A stretch of 64,000 bases of DNA, taken from NCBI GenBank assembly GCA_963921825.1, contig OY997596.1:13459001-13523000 (forward strand). Reading direction: 5' to 3'. The notes under the pieces are model-generated. The model ran no database searches and had not been told where the DNA came from. It was given only the letters and a program-made list of their open reading frames with translations. Origin of the DNA: Erodium maritimum (Eukaryota > Streptophyta > Magnoliopsida > Geraniales > Geraniaceae). Position 1 is the stretch's first letter; every line of letters begins with the position of its first letter. The position numbers were made by a program, and so were the translations under genes. Positions 44,581 to 55,264 of this stretch are shown here, piece after piece.

Positions 44581-46728
44581 TTAAGCTTTAGAAACAAAAG
44601 ATTTAGCTCCTTTGGTTTTTGACCTACTCGGATATTTGTGAGCAGAGAGGGAGGCCTTTTTTGTTTTTGATTTTGATGAGGTCTTTCCTTTTTTCCAGTT
44701 ACCAAGGGAGGGAAAATTTGAATCTAAAAGCCCCAAATGTTCAGCCACTTCTAGGGTTTGTGGGTCTAGTGGTCTGGTGTGTATGCCAGTAGAAAGGGGA
44801 TGATTGTCACTGAGAAGACAATCCAAGCCACCAAACTGGGCTGGAGGGGACATATTGGAAGGAGTATCTCTCCTAAGATCAGAACCAATTAATGCCTCAT
44901 TTCCCAAAGTTGTTCTCTCACCTGACTTTGAATGTGATAACAATAAATGTTGTTGGTCCCTTGTACTTGTTTCTTCAACAGTGAGAAAAATTGGTTGCTG
45001 ATGTACTAAATTGGGGATGAGTGAGGTATTTAGTTGAAGATTGACTGAATCCAGTGGTTGAGTGACTGAAATACCTCCTTGAGACTTTGAAGTGAACTTA
45101 GTCTCAGTCTCAGTCAGAAGGATCTGGTCAGGATTGTTCTGTTGCAGACTGGACTTGGAGTTTTTGCTTTCCTCAGTTATTAGCAAGGAGATTGGCTCAA
45201 AAGTATCATGCACCACCAGATGTAGAAGATTCGAAGGTTGTTGAGAGGTAATAACTGCTGGGGAGGTATGAATTTGTAGGCAGTCTTTCACAGGAACATT
45301 CTCTTTCAGACCAAGATTGCCTTCCATAAATGGAGTTGGCTGAATCCTTGTACCAGTACCTTCTAAGGTAGCAATCCTAACAGTGCCATCTTCATTATTG
45401 AAAGAACCACCCAAATCAGAGGAAAATGAGGCTGATCTTTCCTCAAATGGTGACTGTAGTGGATCAGAATCCTTTGAGCTCGGGTCTTGGGAGGAAGAAC
45501 TTTGTTGAGAAGATATATTAGGAAGCTCACTATCCTTTATAGAGACTATGTTGATTTTATAGGATTGTGATCCTAAAATTAGATCCTCCTCTGCAAATAA
45601 GAAGGAAAAGGAAGTTGTATGAATCAATACATAAGCAATGCCAATTTTCATACCCAATTTTGTTTGTGGATGTGTGCAAATAAAACTCCCCAGGTTAGAA
45701 ACAGCTGCAGCAAATAACTCCTCGCACCATCCATGGTATGGGATACCATGGATAGCTACCCAACCGTATGAGCCTCCTTGTTTCAATAGATAATCCTTTC
45801 CTGGTATAATGGATAGCCAATTAGCAAGCCAATCACCATCTTCATGCAGCAATTCTTGGTTGAGAATAGGATTAGAGCAATGCAGTAGTAGAACTTTGTT
45901 CCCTAGGTCCTTGAGATTTATATCACAAACTTCCTCTATTGTGATGTCCCTCATAATTTCCTCAGAGGAGTAATTATTATGAGCCAAAGCTAGATGACAG
46001 TGTTGAAGATAATGGTGTTGTGCTGTTACAATGGAACCTTGGATTCTGGGAGGATGAGGGGTATGAACGGTAGCAGGCAAGTACTGAGAAGTTACTGGTT
46101 TCTTGTGTTGTGGTGAGTTGTTGGCATATATGTTCTTCCCAAGTGCTCTTGTGACATACAACTTGAAACCATTTATCGTGTAACCATTAAACATAGTGAT
46201 GGCTTGTTGCAATTGTTCATGACTTTGGAAATAGCAGAAGCCATAATGTTTTCCCAATCTACTTCTGTTGGCAGCAATGTGAACTTTTGCAACACCCCCA
46301 ATTTCTGAAAAGAGATTGGCTAACCAGAAGGTAGTAGCTCTAGTTGGAAGATTATGGATATATGCTACAAATGACTTCTCATCCATAGCTTTTCTTTTGA
46401 GGTTAATCTTGGCTGCATTTCTTCTTGGGAGATAGTCTTCAAACCCTGGTGGTGGGTAACCTATCGAGGAAGAAGGTTGTTGTTGCAGAGATACCACCAG
46501 AGATTTGAGTTTCCTCATTCTTTTGGTGCGCCCCGAAGTGGTGGTTTTGAAGAAGAATTGGCCAGTGTTGTCGTTGAAGTCTTGACCATAATCTTGTCGG
46601 ATCTGTCTACGGAGTTGCGATGAGGTTTGTGAATGTCCATAGCTTCCAAGATCTTCAGCATTGGTGTTGAGAGGGTCGTCTTGTGCGGTAGATAGGTGGA
46701 GTGGAGCAGAGGTACCCGAGCGAGCCAT
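44581..46728 (-). CDS. LINE ORF1 protein with RRM, open over 715 residues
   Basis: The frame is uninterrupted. A basic N terminus precedes an RNA-recognition motif at about residues 119-195, with RNP2-like YIHNLP (123-128) and RNP1-like KHYGFCYF (160-167). Around residues 270-410 lies a region with YGWVAIHGIPYHGWCEELF, the DUF4283-like block common in plant retroelement ORF1s. The last 300 residues are Ser/Gln/Thr-rich, and the C terminus is Lys-rich (KGKTSSKSKTKKASLSAHK). It would coat LINE RNA for retrotransposition. No CCHC knuckle is present. The long intact frame contrasts with the broken ORF2 and suggests a fairly recent copy. Confidence 0.85.
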   Translation of the reverse strand: MARSGTSAPLHLSTAQDDPLNTNAEDLGSYGHSQTSSQLRRQIRQDYGQDFNDNTGQFFFKTTTSGRTKRMRKLKSLVVSLQQQPSSSIGYPPPGFEDYLPRRNAAKINLKRKAMDEKSFVAYIHNLPTRATTFWLANLFSEIGGVAKVHIAANRSRLGKHYGFCYFQSHEQLQQAITMFNGYTINGFKLYVTRALGKNIYANNSPQHKKPVTSQYLPATVHTPHPPRIQGSIVTAQHHYLQHCHLALAHNNYSSEEIMRDITIEEVCDINLKDLGNKVLLLHCSNPILNQELLHEDGDWLANWLSIIPGKDYLLKQGGSYGWVAIHGIPYHGWCEELFAAAVSNLGSFICTHPQTKLGMKIGIAYVLIHTTSFSFLFAEEDLILGSQSYKINIVSIKDSELPNISSQQSSSSQDPSSKDSDPLQSPFEERSASFSSDLGGSFNNEDGTVRIATLEGTGTRIQPTPFMEGNLGLKENVPVKDCLQIHTSPAVITSQQPSNLLHLVVHDTFEPISLLITEESKNSKSSLQQNNPDQILLTETETKFTSKSQGGISVTQPLDSVNLQLNTSLIPNLVHQQPIFLTVEETSTRDQQHLLLSHSKSGERTTLGNEALIGSDLRRDTPSNMSPPAQFGGLDCLLSDNHPLSTGIHTRPLDPQTLEVAEHLGLLDSNFPSLGNWKKGKTSSKSKTKKASLSAHKYPSRSKTKGAKSFVSKA

Positions 46729-46971
46729 GTTGATGAATGTATCTGTCCTGAAACGAAGAGGGGCAACACGATGGTTCGATGGCAGATCAAGATACCATCC
46801 TGAACACTACATCGGAGAAACCATGATGAAGATTGATGAAGAACAACTACTGTAGATGAGATGAACTAAGAACATGCATTGTAGCTCTTAGAGAGAAAAT
46901 GTTTTTTTTTTTTAATTTGGTTAGGAACTTTTAAAAAAGCAATTGGTTGTTGTAGCATTTCATGATAATTG

Positions 46972-47065
46972 TCGTTGTAGGGTGAATGAGGTGCTCTAAG
47001 CATCACCAATATGAGGGACATGTATCGTTGTAGGGTGAATGAGGTGCTCTAAGCATCACCAATAT
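46972..47065. repeat. 41-bp direct repeat pair
   Basis: Identical 41-bp blocks beginning TCGTTGTAGGGTGAATGAGG lie at 46972-47012 and 47025-47065, separated by 12 bp. No element boundary explains them. They lie just outside the 5' end of the LINE. Confidence 0.85.
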
Positions 47066-47214
47066 ATTTTTTTGTTGATGACTATTACATTTTTTTTTTG
47101 TAAGGTTATGAGAAAGGAAGCTTAGAAAGAATCTCAAGAGAATTTTGGCCCTGTTTGGATCATTCTGAAGTCAAAGTCAAGTAATTAATAATGTCAAATC
47201 ATCTGTTTTTGTTA

Positions 47215-47545
47215 GAATATAATTATATTGGAGCTTTCACCTACCAACTTGAGCTTTTATAATTGAGTTGGTCCTCTAATAAGGCATTAGAGTTTAGTAT
47301 TTCACGGATCTGGGTTTAAACTCCATTCTTTACAAAAATAACTAATTTCTTCTCAATTCATCAAATTTGTCTAAAATGGGTCATTCCTTATCTATTTGCT
47401 CAATGTCCTTATATCTCCTTCTAAATAATCCCCCTCTAAACCCGTAAACGAGTTTGTCCGTGAAAACGCGTATTAGAATATAACTATAATTGAGTGTTCA
47501 ACTATCAGCTAGAATTTTTAGTTGAGTTGGTCCTCTAATATTTTT
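47215..47545 (+). repeat. Diverged copy of the SINE-like unit
   Basis: It has the same order of blocks as 21905-22460: TTGAGTTGGTCCTCTAATAA, a GGCATTAGAGTTTAGT block, a TGGGTTTAAACTCC block replacing the B box, then CTCTAAACCCGTAAACGAG and ATTAGAATATAACTATAATT. The next unit starts at about 47520 and then stops. Unit spacing is about 265 bp. Confidence 0.5.
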
Positions 47546-47779
47546 TCAACTATAACACTTTTTTTCCGATGTTTTCACATTACGGAAATTACATAAACGT
47601 CCAACTATCTAGGTGTCCCCAACTTGATGTGGAGTAGGAAGAAACAAAACCTTGATATTGTGCTTACATGGGTTCTTAAAAGTGTATCATCTTGGGATGA
47701 CAACTCCTTTCACAAACGGGAAAGAGGTCATGATTAAGTTAGTATTATACAAAGAGGTCATGATCCAACTTGTGGATCT

Positions 47780-48490
47780 GGTTCGGTCGAGTTGGAAGGT
47801 TCGTTTTGGGGGTGCTTGGCTCTTCCGGCTCTTGCTCTTCGGGACTCCTCTCCTTTGGCTCTCGAGGTCGGGGTCATGTTTACCTTCTTCCCTCCTCTCT
47901 GTCTAAGTTAGGTTTTCTTTTCCCTTTCGATTTATTGGCTCTTCGACTGATCTTCCTAGGCTCCCGTCCACTTTTGTGGCCGGGATTATCGGTTTGGGGT
48001 TGGCCTCCCATGAATGCTTGGGGCTTTGTCCCTGGGATTTTGATTGATTAGTCTTTAGGATCGGTTTATATTCCTGTCGTGTTGTGGTCCTGGCAACCGG
48101 GAACTACAAGATCTCCCTACCTCTCAAGGTTATCGGAGTTTTTTTGTGGACAAGGGAGTAAATGTCATTCCTTCTTAGATTAGGGAAGAGTGGTTGTAGG
48201 TAGCTGCTGTTTTCTTCCTGGGCTTAAAGGTTGGAAAATCTAGGTATCCAGACATGTTTTTCTCTGGCTTCAAGGTTGGTAAATTTGGGCATTCAGACTT
48301 GTTTTGCTCCGGGCTTAATGGTAGACAAATCAGGTTCTCCAGACCAGTTTTTTCGTGGATTTTTAGACACTCTCTCATCCTCATACTTTCATCGTTGCAT
48401 ATTTGCAAGGCTGCACAAGCATTCACAAGACTGCATACACACAGGTCTCTCAAGGAAATCCAGTTACATTCCCATTCACAAGGATGCGCA
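47780..48490 (+). mobile_element. LINE-like element, 5' part, cut by copia copy B
   Basis: This GC-richer stretch contains a tandem repeat (48214-48355) of 45-46 bp with reading SGFKVGKFGHSDLFC-type units. It runs straight into the copia target duplication GCGCA. The sequence resumes at 56959 on the far side and ends in an A run at 57219, like a LINE 3' end. No ORF2 is present. The 5' boundary and any target duplication are unresolved. Confidence 0.4.
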
Positions 48491-50179
48491 TGTTAGTCTT
48501 AGTGCCCGTAGTTCAATCCTAAATGTCCAAATGTATATATCATCGTTAGCAATAAAATTAAAGCGGCTTTATATTACTTATGTGTTGGAGTAATATATCG
48601 ATGTGTGCTCTGATCTATGCCCACCATGCGAATAGAACCATAGATCGAGATAGATCACACTCGATGGGTCCCTAGTCAACAAAGCTTCACTAGAAGCGAC
48701 TAGTATGAAAGATGGCTCTTTATGGCTTACGTTCTGTTAGTCATTGGAATGGGATTCTGGAGTCTGATCATAGATATCATGTGGGACATGATATTGGACG
48801 ACCCGCCCTGAATATGTGCCATAGATTAAGTCATGAACATATTCAGTGTTGTAGCTTGTCATGTATCCTTAGACCAAGGAGTCTTTGTGATCGCTATGTA
48901 GTCAACAACTGAGTTTGACCTGAGCCTAACGTTGTCCGTAACAGGGCTTCCATAACGGCCAGGATTGGCTTGGGGATGGGCTACATGAGTGACACGAAAG
49001 ACGGCTAAGGGATTTATCCCTCATACTAAGGTATGGGAAAGATATCGGTTCTCGGCCGCTTGATCGAGAGTGACTGAAAGAATAGCATGGCCATGCACAT
49101 GATACTGGGTATCATATCTTCAGTCATCTCACATATCAAGGAACGGTGATTGAGAATAATAAGGATGACGGCTCTATGCCTTATCTCAATCAGGATATCG
49201 GAGATAAAAGGATAATGACAGGGACGACGGAAAGGTTAGAATCGACAGGGTCGATTCGTAATGTAGTGTCAGGCAATACTAAAGTCTCGTTAGTTGCCAC
49301 TTAAATAGGATCAAGTAAAATGGGATTTTACGTTGATCTATTGACATGCATAAACCTAAGGGTCACACCGGAGGATGAAACTCATTGACACATTTATGGA
49401 GAATGGCCAAAAGGGAGTTGTCTCGGGACATGACCAAAACTGGGTTTTGGGTCATGTGCCCGTAAGTGAATAGGACTTTACGGATCGAGACAAGGCTTGG
49501 AGTCTTGGGATTGATTGCGTCGGATAATGTTGGACATTTCCGGTATGGAAGGCTTGGAGGCGATGAGCGAATCACGGGACCTCGTTGGAAATGGCCACGG
49601 GCCATGTTCCAAGAGGCCCATGAAAGGCCCATGCAACCAAGGCCCATGGAACTAATTAATCAAGTCTTGATTAATTAGTACTAAGTAAGCAAGACAAGGA
49701 TTAAGGTGTTGGTGATTCACCACCTAACCCAATCTTGTCTTGCCATACTTTGTCCTATTTACACCTTACTTGACACCATACTTGTCCCATGCCTTTAGTT
49801 GGACAAGTATGGGTTTTGTTATGTTTAAGTCATCTTTTTTCAACATAACAAACACAAGACAAGAATAGGAAACACATTTTCTCTCCCTCTTCCATGGCCA
49901 TTTCGGGTTTGGCTAGTTTCCACCTCCATGTTTGTGTTCTTGAGTCCTCAAAGAGAAGAACTACGTGGCTTTGATTCCCATGTGGATACGTAGGCGTCTT
50001 GGAGACTCAAGCCAATCATTCGTTAACCGGTGTTCTTGTTTTGGTAAGAACTAGTGCTGAAATTTTTCTCTTGTTAATCCATTCTTTGTTAGTTGTTTCA
50101 TGGTTCTAATTGTCTCTTGGTTTTCATTGATTTTCCGCTGCGAGTTGGTTCATCTCCAACCCTACCTAGAGACCCAACA
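48491..50179 (+). repeat. 5' LTR of copia copy B
   Basis: TGTTAGTCTT...GACCCAACA, 1689 bp, one base longer than the LTRs of copy A. It is followed directly by one base and the primer-binding site. Confidence 0.95.
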
Positions 50180-50180
50180 G

Positions 50181-50192
50181 TGGTATCAGAGC
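50181..50192 (+). promoter_or_regulatory. Primer-binding site of copia copy B
   Basis: TGGTATCAGAGC, complementary to the 3' end of initiator Met-tRNA, one base after the 5' LTR. Confidence 0.93.
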
Positions 50193-51735
50193 CGTGCTAC
50201 CTTCGGGATTCACAAGACGGTGTTCAAAGTTTCGGTTTTGCTTGAAAGTTTCGTTTTTGGCATGTTGTTTTGCTAAATTGTTTGATAACATGTTTTAAAT
50301 TCTTGTTTATGGATTTAATGCATGTAAAATGAATTTTTGAAAATTATTTCAAATCTGGAAATTTTGAATTTTTTTTGATTTTTCGGGTCTCGGGAGCGGG
50401 ACTCTCGGGGAGCCGAAACCGGGACTGAACGGGGCTCCGTTGGACGGAGCTAGGCCAAGCATGACCATTGGATGGTTGATATGCCAAGGCTAAACCGTTT
50501 TGTTAGTTATGACGAGTTTGGAACCGTCATGACGAACTCGAAGATCAAATGTTCAAAAGTTTCATCTTTGAACGGTTTCGATAAACCGAGCATCAAAAAA
50601 TTTCGAAACTTGGCTATTAATTAAAACCGGAAAATCACATGATGTTTGATAACATGCTTGTTTGATAACACGATGTGTGATGTGATGTTGGCATGGTGTA
50701 CATAATAGCCCCGAGCTCGATTTAATTATTTATCGCTTTTCACGGCCTGCGAGCCGTTAGTGTTAGCGTGTAATTATTCTTTCAATGTGTGGTCGTCGAA
50801 CCACTTGTTTGTAATATTTATTTATTCCCGACCTGCGAGTCGTGTATTAAATTGTAATATTTTACTCAAGATGAAGAAAGGGCGAAAAGGTCATTTGGTG
50901 GCTTTTCGGGTGTTGGCATCGGCTTGGAGTCGGTGGAGCTCAAGAAGCTAGTGGGAGTTAGTTTAGGGGGCTATTATGTGCACATTTATCGCTTTATGCT
51001 TGGTTTAGTTTATGCATGATTAATTCTATGTGTTTTAGAATTGCATGCTTAACTTTATTTACCGAGCATATCACCTCACATGCAAAGATAAAATTGGACT
51101 TTTAATCCTTGTGTGTGAACCCTTAGAACCGTCATTGCATTGGATGTAGTTGACGGGTTCAAAGGAAGAATTACATTGGATGTAATTTGAGGCATCATTG
51201 CATTTGGAATGTAGTTGATGTGCTCATCGCATCTAGGATGTGCCAAAGTTTTGAACACAACTGGACAAGTAAAAGCGGGTCATGTCCGATACCTCCCAAT
51301 CATCAACACCTTACTACCTCCCCGTCCTATGGTTGTCGTGCGCATTAGCGGAGCATCCATGGGGAAGCGGGGTAGTAGGTTTGGACGACATATGTGGGTG
51401 TCGTGCGCATTAGCGGAGCACCTACATAGTGACGAGCCATAGTTGAAAATTGGTGGACCCGACTACGATTCTCGGCCTGAGGTTGAGCTAGGGTAACAGA
51501 TAGGGTAAGTCGTGTACATAAGTACATACCCTAGCCAAGAGTCACATTGGATGTGATTGGATGGAGTCCTACCTACATAGCTCGATTAAGTGGTGAGCAT
51601 TAGTTCAGCTTAATCGAGTGAATCAAGGATCTTGGTTTCAGATTCTAAAGGTTTAGAATTGATTGTTGGTGTTTAAGCTTGATCTTCATAAAATTTATTC
51701 AGTTTACTGATTGAATTTTATCTGTTGTAGATCAA

Positions 51736-54700
51736 ATGGCAAATTCAGCGAACATTAATAGTTTGTCATTAAAAACCATCCTTGACAGGGTCAAGCTAAA
51801 TGGGACAAACTATTTGGACTGGTACAGAATTTTGAGGATAGTCCTCAAGTCTGAACGCAAAGAATATGTCCTTGACAAGGCTGTCTCTAAGACCATATCA
51901 GAGTTACATGAAGTGTCATCAGCTGCTGAGAAGAATATCTCAGGGATCTGGGATCCAAGGATATTCTGATGGTCAACAAGGGAATTGGAAGTGGCAAGGG
52001 CTGGGCCCATGCGCACTTGGCAGGAAAGATGAGACACCTGAGAATGTCTGCTTCTACTGCCAACAGCCTGGTCATTGGAACCGGGATTACAGGAAGTTCA
52101 CGGCTGATCTGAAGAAGGGCAGTGGGACTGCGCCTTCATCAAATAGCGTGGATGATCTGAAGAAGGGCAGTAGGACTGCGCCTTCATCAGGAAACCTGGA
52201 TGATCTAAGGAAGGGCGGTGGGACCGTGCCTTCATCCGGTATTAACTCTATAGAGCTACATCTCTCTACTTCCAAAGATTCATGGGTATTAGATACCAGG
52301 ACTGAATCTCACACATGCACTTATATATGGTAGCTGAAAGTAGGAGAGGTTTGGAAAGCACGAAGTGGACCTCAGAGTTGTGGCAACTGCTGTAGGATCC
52401 ATGAGTCTTGCTTTGCCAAGAGGCCTTGTCTTAGTATTGTATAATGTATATTGCATACCTACTTTTAGTAGGAATATTATATCTGTATCCGTGTTTGACA
52501 AGGAAGGATATAATGTTAATATTGGAAATGGAGTTTTCAATGTTCTATGCAATGATATGTTTTATACCAGTACTGACATGGTTGGAGGATTGTACATATT
52601 AGATATGGGTAACAATGCCTCAAGTTCTATATATTCCGTTAATACCAAGAGGTCTAAATCCAACGATTTAAACCTAACTCTGTTATGGTACTGTCATTTG
52701 GGTCGCATAAACAAGAAGCGCCTATCAGCACTTCAGAAGTGCGGGCTTTCAGGTTCATTCGAATTCCATTCGATCGATAGGTGCAAGGTTTGTTTGATGG
52801 GCAAAATGACTAAAGTGCCCTTTATCGATCGCGATGAAAGGGCGGGTGAATTATTGGGGCTGATACACTCGAATGTGTGTAGACCAATAAGTTCACTTGC
52901 CAGGAGGGGTTTTAGCTACTTTATCACATTTACTGATGATTACAGTAAATATGGTTATGTCTATTCGGTGAGACATAAGTCTGAAACTTTTGATAAATTC
53001 AAAGAGTTTAAGACTATAGTAGAAAACCAGCTCGACAAAGGTATTAAGGCACTTCGATTGGATCGAGGTGGAAAATACTTGACCACAGAGTTATTAGATC
53101 ATCTAAAAGAGAATGGGATCCTTTTTGAATGGACTCCTCCTAGGTCACTGTAGTTGAAAGGTGTAGCCAAACGGAGAAATCGGACATTGTTAGACAATGG
53201 TCTGTTCCATGATTAGTTGGACTGATCTCCCAATCTCTTTTAGGGGTTTTGCTCTAGAGACGACCGCATTCATAGTGAATCGGGCTTCGACGAATGGTGT
53301 GGAAGGGACACCATTTTAAAAATGGTACGGGATGATGCCCGCTTTGTCCTTCCTAAAGATTTGTGGTTGCGAGGCTTATGTGAAACATTTGGTTTCGACT
53401 AAGCTCGAACCAAGATCTGAGATATGCACCTTCGTGTGGTATCCCAAAGCAACAAGGGGATACTATTTCTACAATCCCAGTGAGAACATGGTGTTCGTCG
53501 CTTGGGGTGGGGTCTTTATGGAAAAGAAGTTTTGTTTCCAAAGACGTCATTGGGAGGACTGTGCATCTCGAAGAAATTCAGGATGGTACAGATCTGTCTA
53601 AACCAATTGGCAACCCAGTAGAAAGGAGCCAGAGATTGTCGTAGAGTAAGAACCAATTCCTGTTACAATTCCGGAAGGTCCAAGGCGATTTGAAAGGATC
53701 AATCTTCCACCTCCAAGATATGGTATCCGGAGGTGACAATGAAGTCATGGTGGATCACGATGATCCAGCCACCTTTCAGGAAGTCGTGGATGGGCCCAAC
53801 TCCGAGTTATGGCTGGGAGCCATGAGGGAGGAAATGCAATCCATGTCGGACAACCGAGTCTGTGAACCGGTTGATCCCATCAATGGTGTGAGGACCATAG
53901 GATGCAAATGGATCTTCAAGGTGAAGATGGACATGGACGGAAACCCTCTGACCTACAAAGCTCAACTGGTGGCGAAAGGTTATAGGCAGATCCAATGGAT
54001 TGACTATGAGGAAACCTTCTCCTTAGTGGCTATGGTCAAAATCGATCCAAATTCTTCTTGACATAACTGCGTATCATAATTACGAGATATGGCAAGTGGA
54101 TGTCAAAACCGCTTTCCTAAATGGAAATTTGACTGAGTACGTTTGTATGTCTCGGCCCAAAGGTTTTGACGATCCGAAGAATAAAGGAAAGATTTATAAG
54201 TTGTTGAAATCCATTTATGGATTGAAACGAACTTCTCGGAATTGGATCCTTCGTTTTGATGAAGCTGTAATTGGATTTGGCTTAATCAAGAACGAGGATG
54301 AATCTTGCGTTTATAAGAAGGCTAGTGGGAGCAATATTACCTTTCTGGTTCTCATTGAAAACGACATCCCAACCTTGCACGAGACTAAAGCTTGGTTGAG
54401 GAAGTGTTTTTCAATAAAGGACTTAGGTGATGCTTCTCATATCTTAAGGATTAAGATATGTAGAGATCGCACCAAGAGGGTCTTGGATTTAAGTCAGGGA
54501 ACCTATGTGAACAAGGCATTGAGTAGGTTCTTAATGCTCGATTCAAAGAAAGGACTCTTACCCACTAGTCATGGCATTCGTCTCAGCAAGACTCAGTGTC
54601 CTAAGACACCTGATGAGCTGAAAAGGATGATGAGAATCCTATGCGCCTGGGGGCAGGATCGATCATATATGCCATGACATGTATGAGACCAGACGTCTCG

Positions 54701-55113
54701 TAAGCCTTATGTTGTACCAGTAGACATCATTCTAACCCGGGGGAAAGATGATGCTGAACTAGTCGTCGAAGGATGAGTAGACGCTAGTTTTCCAAGACAA
54801 ATCCAGATGACTTTAGAAGTCAATCAGGATATGTGTTTACGCTGAATGGCAGAGCTTTAGCTGGGAAAGCGTAAAGCAAGATACCATTGCCGAATCTACG
54901 ACAGAGGCCAAGTACATGGATGCTGCAGAGGCAGCTAAGGAGGCTATGTGGATTTGGAAATTCATGGCAGGGCTGGGTGTAATTAAAAACCCATCCAGTC
55001 CGGTGAATCCATTTTGCGACAACACAAGGGCCATTGCGCAAGCTAAAAGCCTAGATCGCTTAACAAATCCAAACATGTACTGCGGCGTATCCACCTCATC
55101 AGATAAATACTGA
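51736..55113 (+). pseudogene. Broken gag-pol of copia copy B
   Basis: Gag starts at 51736 and stops after 77 codons. The knuckle region lies in another frame (CFYCQQPGHWNRDY, about 52042), with the last Cys changed to Tyr. Three 48-bp linker repeats follow, then protease (WVLDTRTESH, Gly lost). GAG-pre-integrase plus integrase core form one 262-codon frame, 52365-53153 (HSNVCRP, ALRLDRGGKYL), and GVAKRRNRT follows near 53165. The integrase C-terminal block is 53332-53601. Reverse transcriptase is at 53690-54061 (CKWIFKVK) and 54096-54677 (MDVKTAFLNG, IENDIP in place of YVDD). RNase H is 54916-55113. Most of gag is deleted. Confidence 0.9.
52103..52246 (+). repeat. Three 48-bp repeats between gag knuckle and protease
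   Basis: Units at 52103, 52151 and 52199 encode variants of DDLKKGSRTAPSSGNL. The period keeps the frame. Copy A has the same array at about 13855-13980 on the minus strand, so the expansion predates both insertions. Confidence 0.88.
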
Positions 55114-55264
55114 ACTGAGGTGAAGTGAAGATAACCGATATTGCAACAGATGATAACATAGCCAACCCTTTGACTAAGGCAGTGTCACTGCCTGAACACG
55201 TTAGACATGTAAAGTCGATGGGGACATATTGGAGTTTAGATTGGAACTAGGGCAAGTGGGAGAT

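Larger units (their letters stand above)
39787..46893 (-). mobile_element. Nearly full-length L1-type LINE with RRM-bearing ORF1
   Basis: It is read on the minus strand. A 5' leader runs from about 46893 to 46729, ORF1 is 44581-46728, and a gap of about 230 bp follows. ORF2 is about 40.65-44.35 kb. A 3' untranslated region ends in a T run at about 39788-39797. The 3' untranslated region holds short repeats of GATGAGGGTTTGCA (39956-40035). ORF2 has several frame breaks. No target duplication was found, so the 5' boundary is approximate. It belongs to the family of the fragment at 22.7-25.3 kb and resembles the RRM-containing plant LINEs typified by BNR of beet. Confidence 0.85.

Noticed and set aside
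39787-46893. Target duplication for the large LINE
   Set aside because: No matching pair was found beside the T run at 39788 and near the inferred 5' end, so the 5' boundary is given as approximate.
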